A stretch of 64,000 nt of DNA from Planctomycetota bacterium (GTDB taxonomy: Bacteria; Planctomycetota; UBA1135): assembly GCA_021776925.1 (NCBI GenBank), contig JAJFFB010000010.1, positions 1 through 64,000 of the forward strand, given 5' to 3'. The notes below the pieces were generated by a model. That model ran no database searches. It was not told where the DNA came from and saw only the letters and a program-made list of their open reading frames with translations. Shown one piece after another: positions 53,526 through 63,980 of this stretch (positions within the stretch are counted from its first letter, which is position 1; every line of letters begins with the position of its first letter). The position numbers and the translations under genes are program-made.

Positions 53526-55042
53526 CGACTGGTCCTCCCGCCGAGCAGGTTACGGCGATGAACCTGAACCCATGGGGCCAGCCCGTCGCCGGCGTCGCTG
53601 CGCTCCACGCGGACCACGCCGCGGTGGGTGCGGTGCATCGCCGCGACCAGCATCGCGATCTCTTCGAGGTCGTCGGGCACGTCGCGCGCCGGAGTCTCGC
53701 CGTTTTTCTGGAAGCGCTCAAGGAATCCGGTGTCGTAGCGGCCCTCGCGGAAGGCCTCGGTCTGCAATACGGTGAGCGCCAGCCCGGCACTGGTGGCGAC
53801 GCCGCCGACGTGGAGTTCCTTCAGCACCCGCATCATGCGTCGGCGCGCCTGTTCGCGGTTCGAGCCGTGCACGATCAGCTTGGCCAGCATCGAGTCGTAG
53901 TAGGGGGTGACCTCCATGCCCTGGTAGACCGCCGAATCTACGCGCACCCCAGGGCCACCCGGCAGGCGCAGATTGTGGATCGTGCCGAGCGAGGGCATGA
54001 AGTCTTTTTGCGGATCTTCGGCGTTGAGCCGCACCTCGATAGAGTGGCCGCGCGGCTGCATGCCCGCCGCGAGGCGCAGTTCTTCGCCGCCGGCGACGCG
54101 GATCATCTGTTCCACCAGGTCGACGGCGAACACCTCTTCGGTCACCGGGTGTTCGACCTGCAAGCGCGTGTTCATTTCAAGGAAGTAGAACTCGCCGTCG
54201 ACATAGAGAAATTCGACCGTGCCGGCGCTGAAATAATCGACCGCGCGCGCCGCATCGACCGCCGCGGCGTACATGCGCTCGCGGGTGTCGGCGGGAATTC
54301 CCACCGCCGGCGCTTCCTCGATCAGCTTCTGGTGGCGGCGCTGGATCGAGCACTCACGCTCGCCGAGCGCGATCAGGTTGCCGTGGCGGTCGCCGAGCAC
54401 CTGCACTTCGATATGCCGCGGCTGCTCGAGGAATTTCTCCAGGTACATGCGGCCGTCGCCGAAGGCGCGCTGCGCCTCGCCGCTGGCGGTGGTGAAGGCG
54501 CCGTCCATCTCGGCCGCCTCACGCACCACGCGGATGCCTTTGCCGCCCCCCCCCGCCGAGGCCTTGAGCATGACCGGATAGCCGATTCCCTCGGCCGCCG
54601 CCTGCGCCGTGGCGGCGTCGGCGGCGGCTTCGGTGCTGCCCGGCACCACCGGCACGCCGGCCGCCACCATCGCCTGACGCGAAGCGAGTTTGTCGCCCAT
54701 GATGGCCATCGCGCCGGCCGGTGGGCCGACGAAGACCAGACCGGCGGCGGCGACCGCGGCGACGAATTCCGGGTTTTCGGCGAGGAAGCCAAAACCCGGA
54801 TGGATCGCATCGGCACCGCATTGCTGCGCGATCTCGATGATGCGATCGCCGCGCAGATAGGAATCGGCCGGCGCCGGATCGCCGAGCAGGTAGCTTTCGC
54901 TGGCGAAGCGCACGTGCAGGGCTTCGCGGTCGGCGCTCGAATAGACCGCCACGGTTTCGATGCCCATCTCACGGCAGGTGCGCTGGATGCGCAGGGCGAT
55001 TTCGCCACGGTTGGCGATCAGGAGCTTGCGGATCGGAGCCAT
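53522..55042 (-). CDS. Biotin carboxylase subunit of an acyl-CoA carboxylase (propionyl-CoA carboxylase type)
   Basis: ATP-grasp enzyme that carboxylates biotin. The 506-residue product starts RKLLIANRGEIALRI and has the ATP loop ASAGGGGKGIR, EKFLEQPRHIEVQVLGD, RDCSIQRRHQK-like ERECSIQRRHQKLIEE and the metal and catalytic block FLEMNTRLQVEHPVTE. It ends with no biotinyl domain; that is carried by the next gene. Neighbouring pccB and epimerase genes argue that the substrate is propionyl-CoA rather than acetyl-CoA. The start lies 2 nt from the carboxyltransferase stop. Confidence 0.92.
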   Translation of the reverse strand: MAPIRKLLIANRGEIALRIQRTCREMGIETVAVYSSADREALHVRFASESYLLGDPAPADSYLRGDRIIEIAQQCGADAIHPGFGFLAENPEFVAAVAAAGLVFVGPPAGAMAIMGDKLASRQAMVAAGVPVVPGSTEAAADAATAQAAAEGIGYPVMLKASAGGGGKGIRVVREAAEMDGAFTTASGEAQRAFGDGRMYLEKFLEQPRHIEVQVLGDRHGNLIALGERECSIQRRHQKLIEEAPAVGIPADTRERMYAAAVDAARAVDYFSAGTVEFLYVDGEFYFLEMNTRLQVEHPVTEEVFAVDLVEQMIRVAGGEELRLAAGMQPRGHSIEVRLNAEDPQKDFMPSLGTIHNLRLPGGPGVRVDSAVYQGMEVTPYYDSMLAKLIVHGSNREQARRRMMRVLKELHVGGVATSAGLALTVLQTEAFREGRYDTGFLERFQKNGETPARDVPDDLEEIAMLVAAMHRTHRGVVRVERSDAGDGLAPWVQVHRRNLLGGRTSR

Positions 55043-55044
55043 CT

Positions 55045-56592
<1,548 letters not shown>

Positions 56593-56621
56593 GTCGGGTA
56601 GGGAAGGGGAGGCGGGAGGCT

Positions 56622-57059
56622 TCAATCGGCCAGGGTGCGCTGCCACGGGCCCTCGCCGCCTTGCACCAGTTCGGTCAGCACGCCGCCGCTGGAACTCGGA
56701 TGCAGAAAAGCGATGCGCGTGCCGTGGGCACCACTGCGCGGTTCGGCGTCGATCACCCGGGCACCGCTGGCGCGGACCTGATGCACGGCTTGGTCGCAGT
56801 CATCGACCGCCAGGGCCAGGTGGTGCAGGCCGGGGCCGCGCCGCTCAAGGAATGCGGCCACCGGAGAAGCGGCGTCGAGCGGACACACCAGTTCGACGCG
56901 GGTGTCGCCGGCGTACATCATCTGGATCTCGACGCCCTGATCGGCGACGGTTTCGCGGGCCCCGGCGCGCAGGCCGAGCACGTCGCGCCACAGGCTGGTG
57001 GCCTGATCCAGGTCTTGAACCGCGATCGCGATGTGGTCTACGCCGACAACCCGTGACAT
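56622..57059 (-). CDS. mce: Methylmalonyl-CoA epimerase
   Basis: Interconverts the S and R forms of methylmalonyl-CoA, the step between propionyl-CoA carboxylase and the mutase. The 145-residue product is a two-repeat vicinal-oxygen-chelate protein: VDHIAIAV (His 9), VELV (Glu 56 region), GPGLHHLALAVDD (His 79/80) and GVLTELVQ (Glu 130) provide the metal ligands. It is the first gene of the carboxylase operon; TATAAT stands exactly 6 nt before its ATG. Confidence 0.93.
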   Translation of the reverse strand: MSRVVGVDHIAIAVQDLDQATSLWRDVLGLRAGARETVADQGVEIQMMYAGDTRVELVCPLDAASPVAAFLERRGPGLHHLALAVDDCDQAVHQVRASGARVIDAEPRSGAHGTRIAFLHPSSSGGVLTELVQGGEGPWQRTLAD

Positions 57060-57065
57060 GGCGGG

Positions 57066-57075
57066 ATTATAGGAT
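57066..57075. promoter_or_regulatory. Overlapping divergent -10 boxes for mce (minus) and the thioesterase (plus)
   Basis: On the minus strand TATAAT (57071-57066) is followed by 6 nt and the mce ATG at 57059. On the plus strand TAGGAT (57070-57075) ends 8 nt before the ATG at 57084. The gap between the two start codons is only 24 nt, so the two genes share one compact promoter and both mRNAs would be leaderless or nearly so. No -35 box is recognisable. Confidence 0.6.
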
Positions 57076-57083
57076 CGCCCACC

Positions 57084-57527
57084 ATGCGCCTCGATCCGCC
57101 CCGCGTTCCCGCTTCCGCAGCGATGCGGTTCACCGCTGAACTAACCACCCGCTGGTCCGACGTCGACGTCCAGGGAGTGCTCAACAACGCGGTCTTTCTG
57201 TCGCTGATGGAAGAAGCCCGCTACCGCTACTTCGACCACCTCGGACTGATCGGTCCCGGGCGCCACTTCGCCTTCGTCCTGCTGCAGTGCGACGTACGCT
57301 TCCTGCAGCCCGGCAGCGGGCCCGAGGCGGTCCGGGTCGAGGTCGCCACCACCCATCTGGGCGGGCGTTCGCTACACCAGGCCTACCGCGTGCGCGCAGC
57401 CGCTGGCGCGGTGTGGGCCGAAGCCGTCGCCTTGATGGTGATGTGGGACGGCAGCTCCCAATCCAGCACGCCGATGCCGGCGGCCTTCCGTGACCGCGTT
57501 GCTGCCTGGGAAGGGCTCGAACCCTGA
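57084..57527 (+). CDS. Hot-dog fold acyl-CoA thioesterase (4HBT/YbgC-like)
   Basis: The 147-residue product matches the 4-hydroxybenzoyl-CoA thioesterase family: TTRWSDVDVQGVLNNAVFLSLMEEARYRYF (about 21-50) contains the catalytic Asp and the conserved NN segment, followed by the beta sheet of the hot-dog fold. Divergent from the propionyl-CoA carboxylase operon, so it may trim acyl-CoAs in the same metabolism. The substrate is unknown. An ATG at residue 14 is an alternative start, but the first ATG fits the promoter. Confidence 0.85.
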   Translation: MRLDPPRVPASAAMRFTAELTTRWSDVDVQGVLNNAVFLSLMEEARYRYFDHLGLIGPGRHFAFVLLQCDVRFLQPGSGPEAVRVEVATTHLGGRSLHQAYRVRAAAGAVWAEAVALMVMWDGSSQSSTPMPAAFRDRVAAWEGLEP

Positions 57528-57601
57528 CCCGCTGCCGCGACCGAACCGTGCCTCTGATAGGGTGGGACGGAAACCCAATCCCCTCCCATCACCCATCCCC
57601 G

Positions 57602-59194
57602 ATGAACATTCAGCTTTCTCGCCTTCTCGCCGCCGGTGCACTCGTCGGCAGCCTTCACGCCCAGGGCAACGCCACCGCCGACCTGCACGTGGTCGGTGAC
57701 ACGCTCGGCAGCCCGGCCACCGCCTACGCCAGCGGCATGGTGCCCAACACCACCACCTACCTGCTGCCGTCGACCGATCTGTCCGGCAGCAACTACCTGG
57801 TCGGACTGTCCGGCGATCCCGATGACTTCCTCACCATCGGCCTCGGCCTGGCCCAGGGCGGCACCTTCTTCACCAAGAACTCAAACGGCGCCGGTGACGC
57901 CAACTTCGCGTTGGTGATTCCCAACAACGCCGCCTTCCTCGATATGCCGTTCTATCTGCAGGCCTTCAGCGCCATCAGCGGCACCGAGTTCGACGCCTTC
58001 ACCAACTACACCAAGGTCACCCTCAACCAATCCGGCCGCTGGCAAGGCCTGGACAGCGCCCCCATCCCGGTGGCCAACCTCGCCTTCGTGCCCAACGGCT
58101 GGGATTCGCAGGGCGGCATCTCCAGCGTATTCGTCTCTGGCGGCGGGCCCTTCCTGCTCACCGACGAGACCACCCCCTATCCGACCGAGAACCGCGCCTG
58201 GACTTACGACACCATCAAGGAACAGTTCACACTTCTCAGCGGAACGATGAGTGATGACCGCGCCTTCCACAACATGGTGCGGCTGAACGACGGACGCATC
58301 ATGGTGATCGGCGGCATCCAGGGCCCCTTCGGCAATAATCCCTACTTCACCAAGGTGCTGAAGAGCTGCGAGATCTACGACCCTGCCACCGGAGCCTGGA
58401 CCACCGTCGCACCGATGGGCCAGTTCCGCGCCGGATCGACCGCCTCGGTGATGGCCGACGGACGCGTGTTCGTCGCCGGCGGCACCAAGGGCAACGGCAA
58501 CAACGAGCTGTTCAGCGTCGATGACATCCTTACCACCTCGTTGCGCACCACCGAGATCTACAACCCGGCCACCAACTCGTGGTCGGCGGGACCGAACATG
58601 TTCGAGCCTAAAGCGGGCGCCATCTCGACCACTCTCAACAACGGCGAGATCATGATCGCCGGCGGCATCACCTTCGAGATCATCTTTTTCATTCCGATCC
58701 CGGGTTTCTCCGACACCGCCATGTTCTACAACCCGGCGAGCAACTCCTTCCGCAGCAACACCATGCGGGACGGGCGCGCGCTCGGGGCGGTCACCAAGCT
58801 GAACAACGGCAAGGTGCTCCTCGCCGGCGGCGGCGGCGGCGACATCTTCAACATCGGCCCGATCAACCAGGTCGAGATCTACGATCCGGCGGCCAACACC
58901 TTCACCCGCGTGCCGAGCCTCAGTCACGCTTCGGCCTTCGCCGGCGCCGGCACGCTGCCCGACGGTCGCGCCATCATCGTCGGCGGCGCCACCGGCGACC
59001 TCGACGATCCGATTCCCACCGCCGACGTGTGGATCTACGATCCGGTCGCCAACACCACCACCCTGATCGCGCCGATGGCGGCGAGCCACGGCGGACACGT
59101 CACCATCGTTTCGGGCACCGGCAACGTCGTCGCCCTCGGCGGCGAGAGCAATAGCGGCAGCGCCACCACCGCGTCGGAGTCCTACACCTGGTAA
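57602..59194 (+). CDS. Exported kelch-repeat protein
   Basis: The 530-residue product has a signal peptide (MNIQLSRLLAAGALVGSLHAQ). Residues about 220-525 are kelch repeats, each with the GG doublet and a following aromatic: RLNDGRIMVIGGI, MADGRVFVAGGT, LNNGEIMIAGGI, LNNGKVLLAGGG and LPDGRAIIVGGA, with TEIYNPATNSW-type strands between. This makes a six-bladed beta-propeller likely. The first 200 residues are a separate, unrecognised domain. It probably sits outside the cytoplasm and binds a ligand or protein. It converges with the FadL-like gene, with a hairpin between them. Confidence 0.88.
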   Translation: MNIQLSRLLAAGALVGSLHAQGNATADLHVVGDTLGSPATAYASGMVPNTTTYLLPSTDLSGSNYLVGLSGDPDDFLTIGLGLAQGGTFFTKNSNGAGDANFALVIPNNAAFLDMPFYLQAFSAISGTEFDAFTNYTKVTLNQSGRWQGLDSAPIPVANLAFVPNGWDSQGGISSVFVSGGGPFLLTDETTPYPTENRAWTYDTIKEQFTLLSGTMSDDRAFHNMVRLNDGRIMVIGGIQGPFGNNPYFTKVLKSCEIYDPATGAWTTVAPMGQFRAGSTASVMADGRVFVAGGTKGNGNNELFSVDDILTTSLRTTEIYNPATNSWSAGPNMFEPKAGAISTTLNNGEIMIAGGITFEIIFFIPIPGFSDTAMFYNPASNSFRSNTMRDGRALGAVTKLNNGKVLLAGGGGGDIFNIGPINQVEIYDPAANTFTRVPSLSHASAFAGAGTLPDGRAIIVGGATGDLDDPIPTADVWIYDPVANTTTLIAPMAASHGGHVTIVSGTGNVVALGGESNSGSATTASESYTW

Positions 59195-59212
59195 GGGGTT
59201 CGTGCCGCGGGA

Positions 59213-59239
59213 CTCTGCGCGGGGTAGGCCCGCGCAGAG
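59213..59239. terminator. Bidirectional terminator-like hairpin
   Basis: CTCTGCGCGGG (59213-59223) and CCCGCGCAGAG (59229-59239) form a perfect 11-bp stem with a 5-nt loop. It lies between the convergent kelch and FadL-like genes, 19 nt after one stop and 16 nt from the other. No U-tract is seen on either strand, so strength is uncertain. Confidence 0.65.
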
Positions 59240-59254
59240 CTGCATCAGGCGGGA

Positions 59255-60835
59255 CTACCAGTTGATCGACCAGCCGAACATCACCGCATAATTGCTCTGC
59301 CGGTAGGAGTCGAAAGAAAGGTCGGAGAGAAGCGCGTTCTCTCCGGCCCTTTTCGTATCCGGCAGCGCGACCACCGCGCCCAGATGCCACACCCCCCCCA
59401 GCGGGGCAGCGCGCAACGACACGCCGGCGCCGACATGCCAGGTGTTGAACGGCGCCAGGCCGCCGACGATCGACCCGCCGACCGGGTCGGTGGCCCAGCC
59501 GAGACCGACCCGGCTGACCGCTTCATAGCCCTCGGTGACGCTGCCGCGCGCCGCGATCTGGCGCCGCGCCCACGCCCCTGGTGCCCAGCGCCAGTCGTGC
59601 TCCCAGCCGATCGACAACGACCAGGCGTCGTCCCAGGTGTTGTCGAGGTCGATCTGGGTGTCGCCGTCGCCGCCGACCATGTCGTTGAAATCAGAGTTGG
59701 TGCCGTTGGTCAGCTCGGAGGTCCAGCCGTCGAAGGAGCGTGACCACTGCGTCCAGATCGCCTGTACGTGCATGCGGTCGCGCTCGCCGAAGGGGTGCAT
59801 CGAAGCCACGCCGAACTGCTGCGGGAAACGGATGTCGCGGATGCGCAGGTCATAGCTGCCGTCGGTCTGCGCGTCGGCGCCGAAGACGCTGTCCGAGCGC
59901 ATGATGTCGCCGAGTTCCGAATCGACGTCGATGTCGACGCTGCCGTCGAGATCGGTGGAGGTCGACTGCGGCCGGTACCACATGCCCACAGTGGTGCCGC
60001 GCTCCGAGCGCCACGCCGCGCCGAGGCGCAGGAAGATCGATGTGTCGGCGGTGGCGCTGGCCGAGTAATCGACCTGGAAGTCCTCGAGTTCACGGCCGCC
60101 GAGGATGCCGAGGGTCTTCAACACCTCTCCCCAGGTGGAACCGAGGCCGCCGAGGACCGGCGGCGGCGCGCCGGCGAGGTCGTCGAGGGAAAAATCGTAG
60201 GCGCCGGCGAGGTCCATTTCGGTCGACCGGATCGACGCGCCGATGCCGAACACCAGCCCGCGCGTGGCCTGCCAGGAAAGACTCGGATCGAGCGACACCT
60301 GCTGCAATTCGTTGGTGAATTGGACCGTCTTGGTGCGCGGCACGATGGTCCCGGACCCGGGCGGGTCCTCGTCGGCGGCGATGTTCAAATCGGTCAGCCG
60401 GTCGAAACTGAGCGAGCCACCGGCGGTGGGCATCACCATCAAGGTGGCCGCCCAACCGTCGGCGAAGGAAGTACCGACGCCGAACCAGGGGCCGAGGCCG
60501 AGGTGGTCGTCGCCGGCGAAGCGGCTACCGTTCAGCGACTCGGCGATGACCGGGTTGTTGATCCCGCGCAGAGAAAATTCGAAGCGCCCGCTAGAGGCAC
60601 CCCCCAGCACGAAACCGGCCATGGCCGGATTGTGCGAAGCCTCGGCGAGGTCCCGCCCCCCGGCCAGTCCGGCGCCGGCGAGAGCCGCCATACGCGGGGA
60701 ATCACCGGTAACTTCACCACCCTGTTGTGCGCTCAACCGACTCGAAACCAACAGCACGGCGGGCACCCAGTGGGCGGCACGTGAGAGGCGCAAGCGGTGA
60801 CGGCGGAAACTGAGGGGGAGAAGCGTGGCGTTCAT
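59255..60835 (-). CDS. Outer-membrane OMPP1/FadL/TodX-family transporter
   Basis: FadL-type beta-barrels take hydrophobic compounds such as long-chain fatty acids through the outer membrane. The 526-residue product has a signal region (about 1-37), then the family hallmark SHNPAMAGF (about residues 68-76, equivalent of NPA) and alternating barrel strands; it ends with aromatic W. The ATG overlaps the stop of the pseudouridine synthase gene by 4 nt. The position near propionyl-CoA and Mla genes fits lipid handling, though that link is inferred. Confidence 0.82.
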   Translation of the reverse strand: MNATLLPLSFRRHRLRLSRAAHWVPAVLLVSSRLSAQQGGEVTGDSPRMAALAGAGLAGGRDLAEASHNPAMAGFVLGGASSGRFEFSLRGINNPVIAESLNGSRFAGDDHLGLGPWFGVGTSFADGWAATLMVMPTAGGSLSFDRLTDLNIAADEDPPGSGTIVPRTKTVQFTNELQQVSLDPSLSWQATRGLVFGIGASIRSTEMDLAGAYDFSLDDLAGAPPPVLGGLGSTWGEVLKTLGILGGRELEDFQVDYSASATADTSIFLRLGAAWRSERGTTVGMWYRPQSTSTDLDGSVDIDVDSELGDIMRSDSVFGADAQTDGSYDLRIRDIRFPQQFGVASMHPFGERDRMHVQAIWTQWSRSFDGWTSELTNGTNSDFNDMVGGDGDTQIDLDNTWDDAWSLSIGWEHDWRWAPGAWARRQIAARGSVTEGYEAVSRVGLGWATDPVGGSIVGGLAPFNTWHVGAGVSLRAAPLGGVWHLGAVVALPDTKRAGENALLSDLSFDSYRQSNYAVMFGWSINW

Positions 60836-61824
60836 GCGGGGGAGGAAGCGGGGGGTGCCGCCTGCGCCAGGAAGTCGGCGAGAGCGGAGAGATCAGGAGC
60901 GGGTTCGGCGTAGAAGGTCAGGACCTCTCCGCTCGCCGGATGCTCGAAGCGCAGGGCATGGGCGTGCAACAAGGTGCGCTCGACCGGGGGATGGCCTGCG
61001 GGGAGCATTCCCAGACCATAATTGCGCGCGCGGTAATGCGGGTCGCCGACGACCGGGTGGTCGATCGAACGCAGGTGCGCGCGGATCTGGTGTTTGCGCC
61101 CGGTGCGCGGACGCACGCGCAGGTAGGCGAAGCCGCGATAACGGTGCAGGACCTGCCAGAAGGTCGCTGCGTCGCGGCTGCCGGACTCAAACGAACGCGT
61201 GATGCGCACCCGTTGCGGCCGGCGTGGATCGGCCATCAGGCGCTTCTCGATCCAGTCGGACTCAAAGCGCGGTTCGCCATAAACCATGGTGTGGTACTCC
61301 TTGGCGACGCTGCGGTCGGCGAATTGGGCCATCAACTCTTCGAAGGCGGGCACCGTCAGTCCCGCCACGCACACCCCGCTGGTGTCGCGGTCAAGGCGGT
61401 GCACCACCCCCGGGCGCTCGGCCCCTTGGCCGATCGGCAGCCCCGGACCGAAGCGCTCCGCCAGCCACGAAGCCACCGTGGGCTGGGTATCCCCCGGCGA
61501 GGTGCCGTGCATGACCAGGCCGGCGGGTTTGTCCAGCACCGCCAGGTGCTCATCCTGGTAGAGCACGGTCGGTTCCAATGGCGAGCCCGGTTCCGGCACC
61601 AGCATCTGGGGGGGCTGGAGCTCGAGATCCTGGCCGGCTTCGACCAGCGCGCCGGGCTGCACCACCACCCGTCCGTCGACCGACAGGCGGCCATCACGGA
61701 TCCATGTTCCCAGGCGGGAACGAGATATACCCGTTGGCAGGATTTCCAGCGCGACCAGGTCAAGTCGCTGGCCGGAATGTGCTGCGGGAACGGTGGCGCG
61801 CTGCGTAGCAGGATTGTGTGGCAT
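60832..61824 (-). CDS. RluA-family 23S rRNA pseudouridine synthase
   Basis: The 330-residue product has an S4 RNA-binding domain at the N-terminus (RLDLVALEILPTGISRSRLGTWIRDGRLSVDG, about 20-51) and the RluA/RluD catalytic domain with HRLDRDTSG (Asp 145), RPRTGRKHQIRAHLRSIDHPVVGD. RluD, RluC and RluA are all possible; S4 presence favours RluD or RluC. The ATG at 61824 is chosen; an upstream TTG is open. TAGACT at 61854-61849 could be its -10 box, giving a leader of about 18 nt. The stop overlaps the FadL-like gene. Confidence 0.92.
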   Translation of the reverse strand: MPHNPATQRATVPAAHSGQRLDLVALEILPTGISRSRLGTWIRDGRLSVDGRVVVQPGALVEAGQDLELQPPQMLVPEPGSPLEPTVLYQDEHLAVLDKPAGLVMHGTSPGDTQPTVASWLAERFGPGLPIGQGAERPGVVHRLDRDTSGVCVAGLTVPAFEELMAQFADRSVAKEYHTMVYGEPRFESDWIEKRLMADPRRPQRVRITRSFESGSRDAATFWQVLHRYRGFAYLRVRPRTGRKHQIRAHLRSIDHPVVGDPHYRARNYGLGMLPAGHPPVERTLLHAHALRFEHPASGEVLTFYAEPAPDLSALADFLAQAAPPASSPA

Positions 61825-61965
61825 CTTGAAGAAACCAGAGGGCGGCAACAGTCTAGTGAAACCGGCGATTCGAATGCCCGCATGGGCCGCCCAATTGGCT
61901 GGCTGCAGCGCCTTCGGCTAAGCTGTCCGGCCCTTTTGTCCCCGACGACCTCCGTTGAATCCCGC

Positions 61966-63726
61966 ATGCTGACGACCGCCCTCCTGTTGATGGCCCCAAT
62001 GCAGGCCGCCAGCCAAGACGCAATGCCTGGCCTGGTTCCGGTTCATGCCGGCAAAACCCGCCTGGGTGCCCGCGAAGAGCACACCCGTGCCCTGATCGCC
62101 TCCAAGCCCAACGATGCCCAGGGCCTCGGCTCCTGGGTCGGCAACGCCACTCCGGTGGTCCCGGCCTTCTATATCTCGCCGACCGAGGTCACCAACGAGA
62201 TGTACCTGCGCTTCGTCGAAGACACCGGGGCCATGCCACCGGCGTCCTGGGCCCAGATCGACCGTGAACTGCGCCTGGAAATCATCCGCGCACTGCAGGC
62301 CGAAACCGCCGGCGCCAAGTTTGACGACCACCAGCGCGGAATCTGGTGGGAAGAAAATTGGGGCCTGGGCAAGGTCGAATGGTCGGTGCCTCCGGACCAG
62401 AAACTGATGCCGGTCGGTTACATCAGCTATCTCGACGCGGTCGAGTACTGCGTCTGGGCCGGGCTGCGTCTGCCCACCGAAATCGAATGGGTGCGCTCCG
62501 CCCGCAGCGACCAGATGGATTTCGAATTCCCCTTCGGTGAGGAATTCGACGAGACCAAGGTAGCCTTCGAAGCCACCAAGCCACGCGGACTCGGCTACAA
62601 GGCACTTCCGGTGGCCGCACTCGACAACGCCTCACCCTTTGGCTGTGTCGACATGGTCGGCAACATGTGGGAGTGGACCGACAGCGGATTCAGCCGCCTG
62701 TCCGGTTTCGCTTCCTTCGAAGTCGAGACCAAAGTCGGCCGTCTGCCGATCTCGCCCACTTTCGACGCCAGCCTGAAGGTCATCAAGGGCGGCTCCTACA
62801 CCAATCCCGATTTCGTCTGCTCGATCGATTCGCGCACCGGGATCCAGAAGGACTTCCGCGCGTCGATCCTCGGATTCCGCGTTGCCAGCAGCACGCAGCC
62901 GGTGTGGAACGCAGCCCACTACGCTATCCACAAGGTCAGCGGCAACGTCCTCAAGGGCATGCCCGAACGCCGCCTCGACGTCGACCGCGTGATCGGTTTT
63001 GAAAAGCGCGAGGTGGTTCCAGATTCCGAACTGACGGGCAGCCGTGCGGCCCCCGCAGATCCGCTGCCGGCCTCGAAGATCCCCGCAGACTACCGTGTCT
63101 TCAAACGCTACCAGTGCGTCGGCATCATCCCCATCCGCGAACTCGAGATCCGCAAGGGCCGCCTGGCCAAAGAGGTCGAAGAAGAGGGCCTGTTCCCGGT
63201 CGGCGTGCTGCACACCACCGTCGCCATGGAAAAGGCCAACTTGTTGCCCGGCACCTACGCGCTGATGTACATCCCGCCGCTCGAGGCCGAAACCATTCTC
63301 GACCTGGGCGCCAACGTACCGCCGAACAAGATGCCCAAGAAGTACGAGCCCAAAGAACCCAAGGGCGATGAAGTGCCGATCAAGGACTTGTGGGGCGTTT
63401 CCATCGAAGGCCTCACCCTCGAACCCGACAGCGAATACCTGCTGGCGGTGACCCAGGAAACCCCGAGCAGCGACCCGGTCGGCGTCGGCTTGTTCGACCT
63501 GGTGCGTTCACCCAAGTTCGGCCGCGCCAAGAGCGCCAAACACGAGGTCACCCTCAACCTCAACAAGGACCGCCTCGGCCTGATCTTCTCGATCCCGGTC
63601 CCCGAAACCCGCGACGCCTGGACCTTCCACGTCGCTCTGCACCCGCGCGACAAAGATGGTGGTTTGGTGCGCAAGAGCGCCTGGGATGGGGATTACTTCC
63701 GAGTGGTTGAGATTGTCGAGGATTGA
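61966..63726 (+). CDS. Exported formylglycine-generating-enzyme-domain protein with an extra C-terminal half
   Basis: The 586-residue product has a signal peptide (MLTTALLLMAPMQAAS) and an SUMF1/FGE-sulfatase domain (about 35-305): FYISPTEVTNEMYLRFVEDTG, ISYLDAVEYCVWAGLRLPTEIEW, CVDMVGNMWEWTDSGF, KGGSY and ILGFRVASS. The remaining about 280 residues (from VFKRYQCVGIIPIRELEI on) match nothing I know. Typical FGE residues for sulfatase activation cannot be confirmed, and no sulfatase is near. Domains of this type in Planctomycetota also serve as ligand-binding modules. The GTTGAAT 5 nt before the ATG may be a -10 element. Confidence 0.85.
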   Translation: MLTTALLLMAPMQAASQDAMPGLVPVHAGKTRLGAREEHTRALIASKPNDAQGLGSWVGNATPVVPAFYISPTEVTNEMYLRFVEDTGAMPPASWAQIDRELRLEIIRALQAETAGAKFDDHQRGIWWEENWGLGKVEWSVPPDQKLMPVGYISYLDAVEYCVWAGLRLPTEIEWVRSARSDQMDFEFPFGEEFDETKVAFEATKPRGLGYKALPVAALDNASPFGCVDMVGNMWEWTDSGFSRLSGFASFEVETKVGRLPISPTFDASLKVIKGGSYTNPDFVCSIDSRTGIQKDFRASILGFRVASSTQPVWNAAHYAIHKVSGNVLKGMPERRLDVDRVIGFEKREVVPDSELTGSRAAPADPLPASKIPADYRVFKRYQCVGIIPIRELEIRKGRLAKEVEEEGLFPVGVLHTTVAMEKANLLPGTYALMYIPPLEAETILDLGANVPPNKMPKKYEPKEPKGDEVPIKDLWGVSIEGLTLEPDSEYLLAVTQETPSSDPVGVGLFDLVRSPKFGRAKSAKHEVTLNLNKDRLGLIFSIPVPETRDAWTFHVALHPRDKDGGLVRKSAWDGDYFRVVEIVED

Positions 63727-63758
63727 GTCGAATCGTTGAGTCGGATTGGGTTGTTCCT

Positions 63759-63840
63759 GGGCTTGCGGGGGGTGCTCTTGGCCGCTTAGACGGCGGCCTG
63801 CGGCCGCCGATGCGCGTCCAAAAGCACCCCCCGCAAGCCC
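63759..63840. repeat. 82-bp palindrome with a nested hairpin
   Basis: Outer arms 63759-63781 and 63818-63840 are 23 bp long with one mismatch. Between them CGGCGGCC (63791-63798) and GGCCGCCG (63802-63809) form a perfect 8-bp stem with a 3-nt TGC loop. The element starts 33 nt after the FGE-domain gene. It could be a terminator, a REP-like intergenic repeat, or a miniature mobile element. No T-tract is present after the structure. Confidence 0.85.
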
Positions 63841-63864
63841 GAGCCACACCCACCTATTTTTGGG

Positions 63865-63980
63865 GGCGTTCCGTTATTGAGGACTTGAGTGTGGGAGAGG
63901 AGATGGCGTTCCGTCTTTGAGGGCTTGAGTGGGAGGGGAGATGGCGTTCCGCCTTGGAGGGCGGAATTGAATATGGAGGA
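63865..63980 (+). repeat. Three degenerate tandem units starting GGCGTTCCG
   Basis: GGCGTTCCG recurs at 63865, 63905 and 63943. Units 63865-63904 (40 nt) and 63905-63942 (38 nt) share the pattern GGCGTTCCG-N-TTTGAGG-N-CTTGAGT-G-GGGAGGAGAT; the third (63943 onward) diverges after CCTTGGAGGGC. No gene is supported in 63727-64000 apart from these repeats and the palindrome. Confidence 0.75.

Noticed and set aside
60940-61965. Extending the FGE-domain gene upstream across the pseudouridine synthase gene
   Set aside because: The extension is antisense to a clear RluA-family gene, and the signal peptide at 61966 marks the true start.
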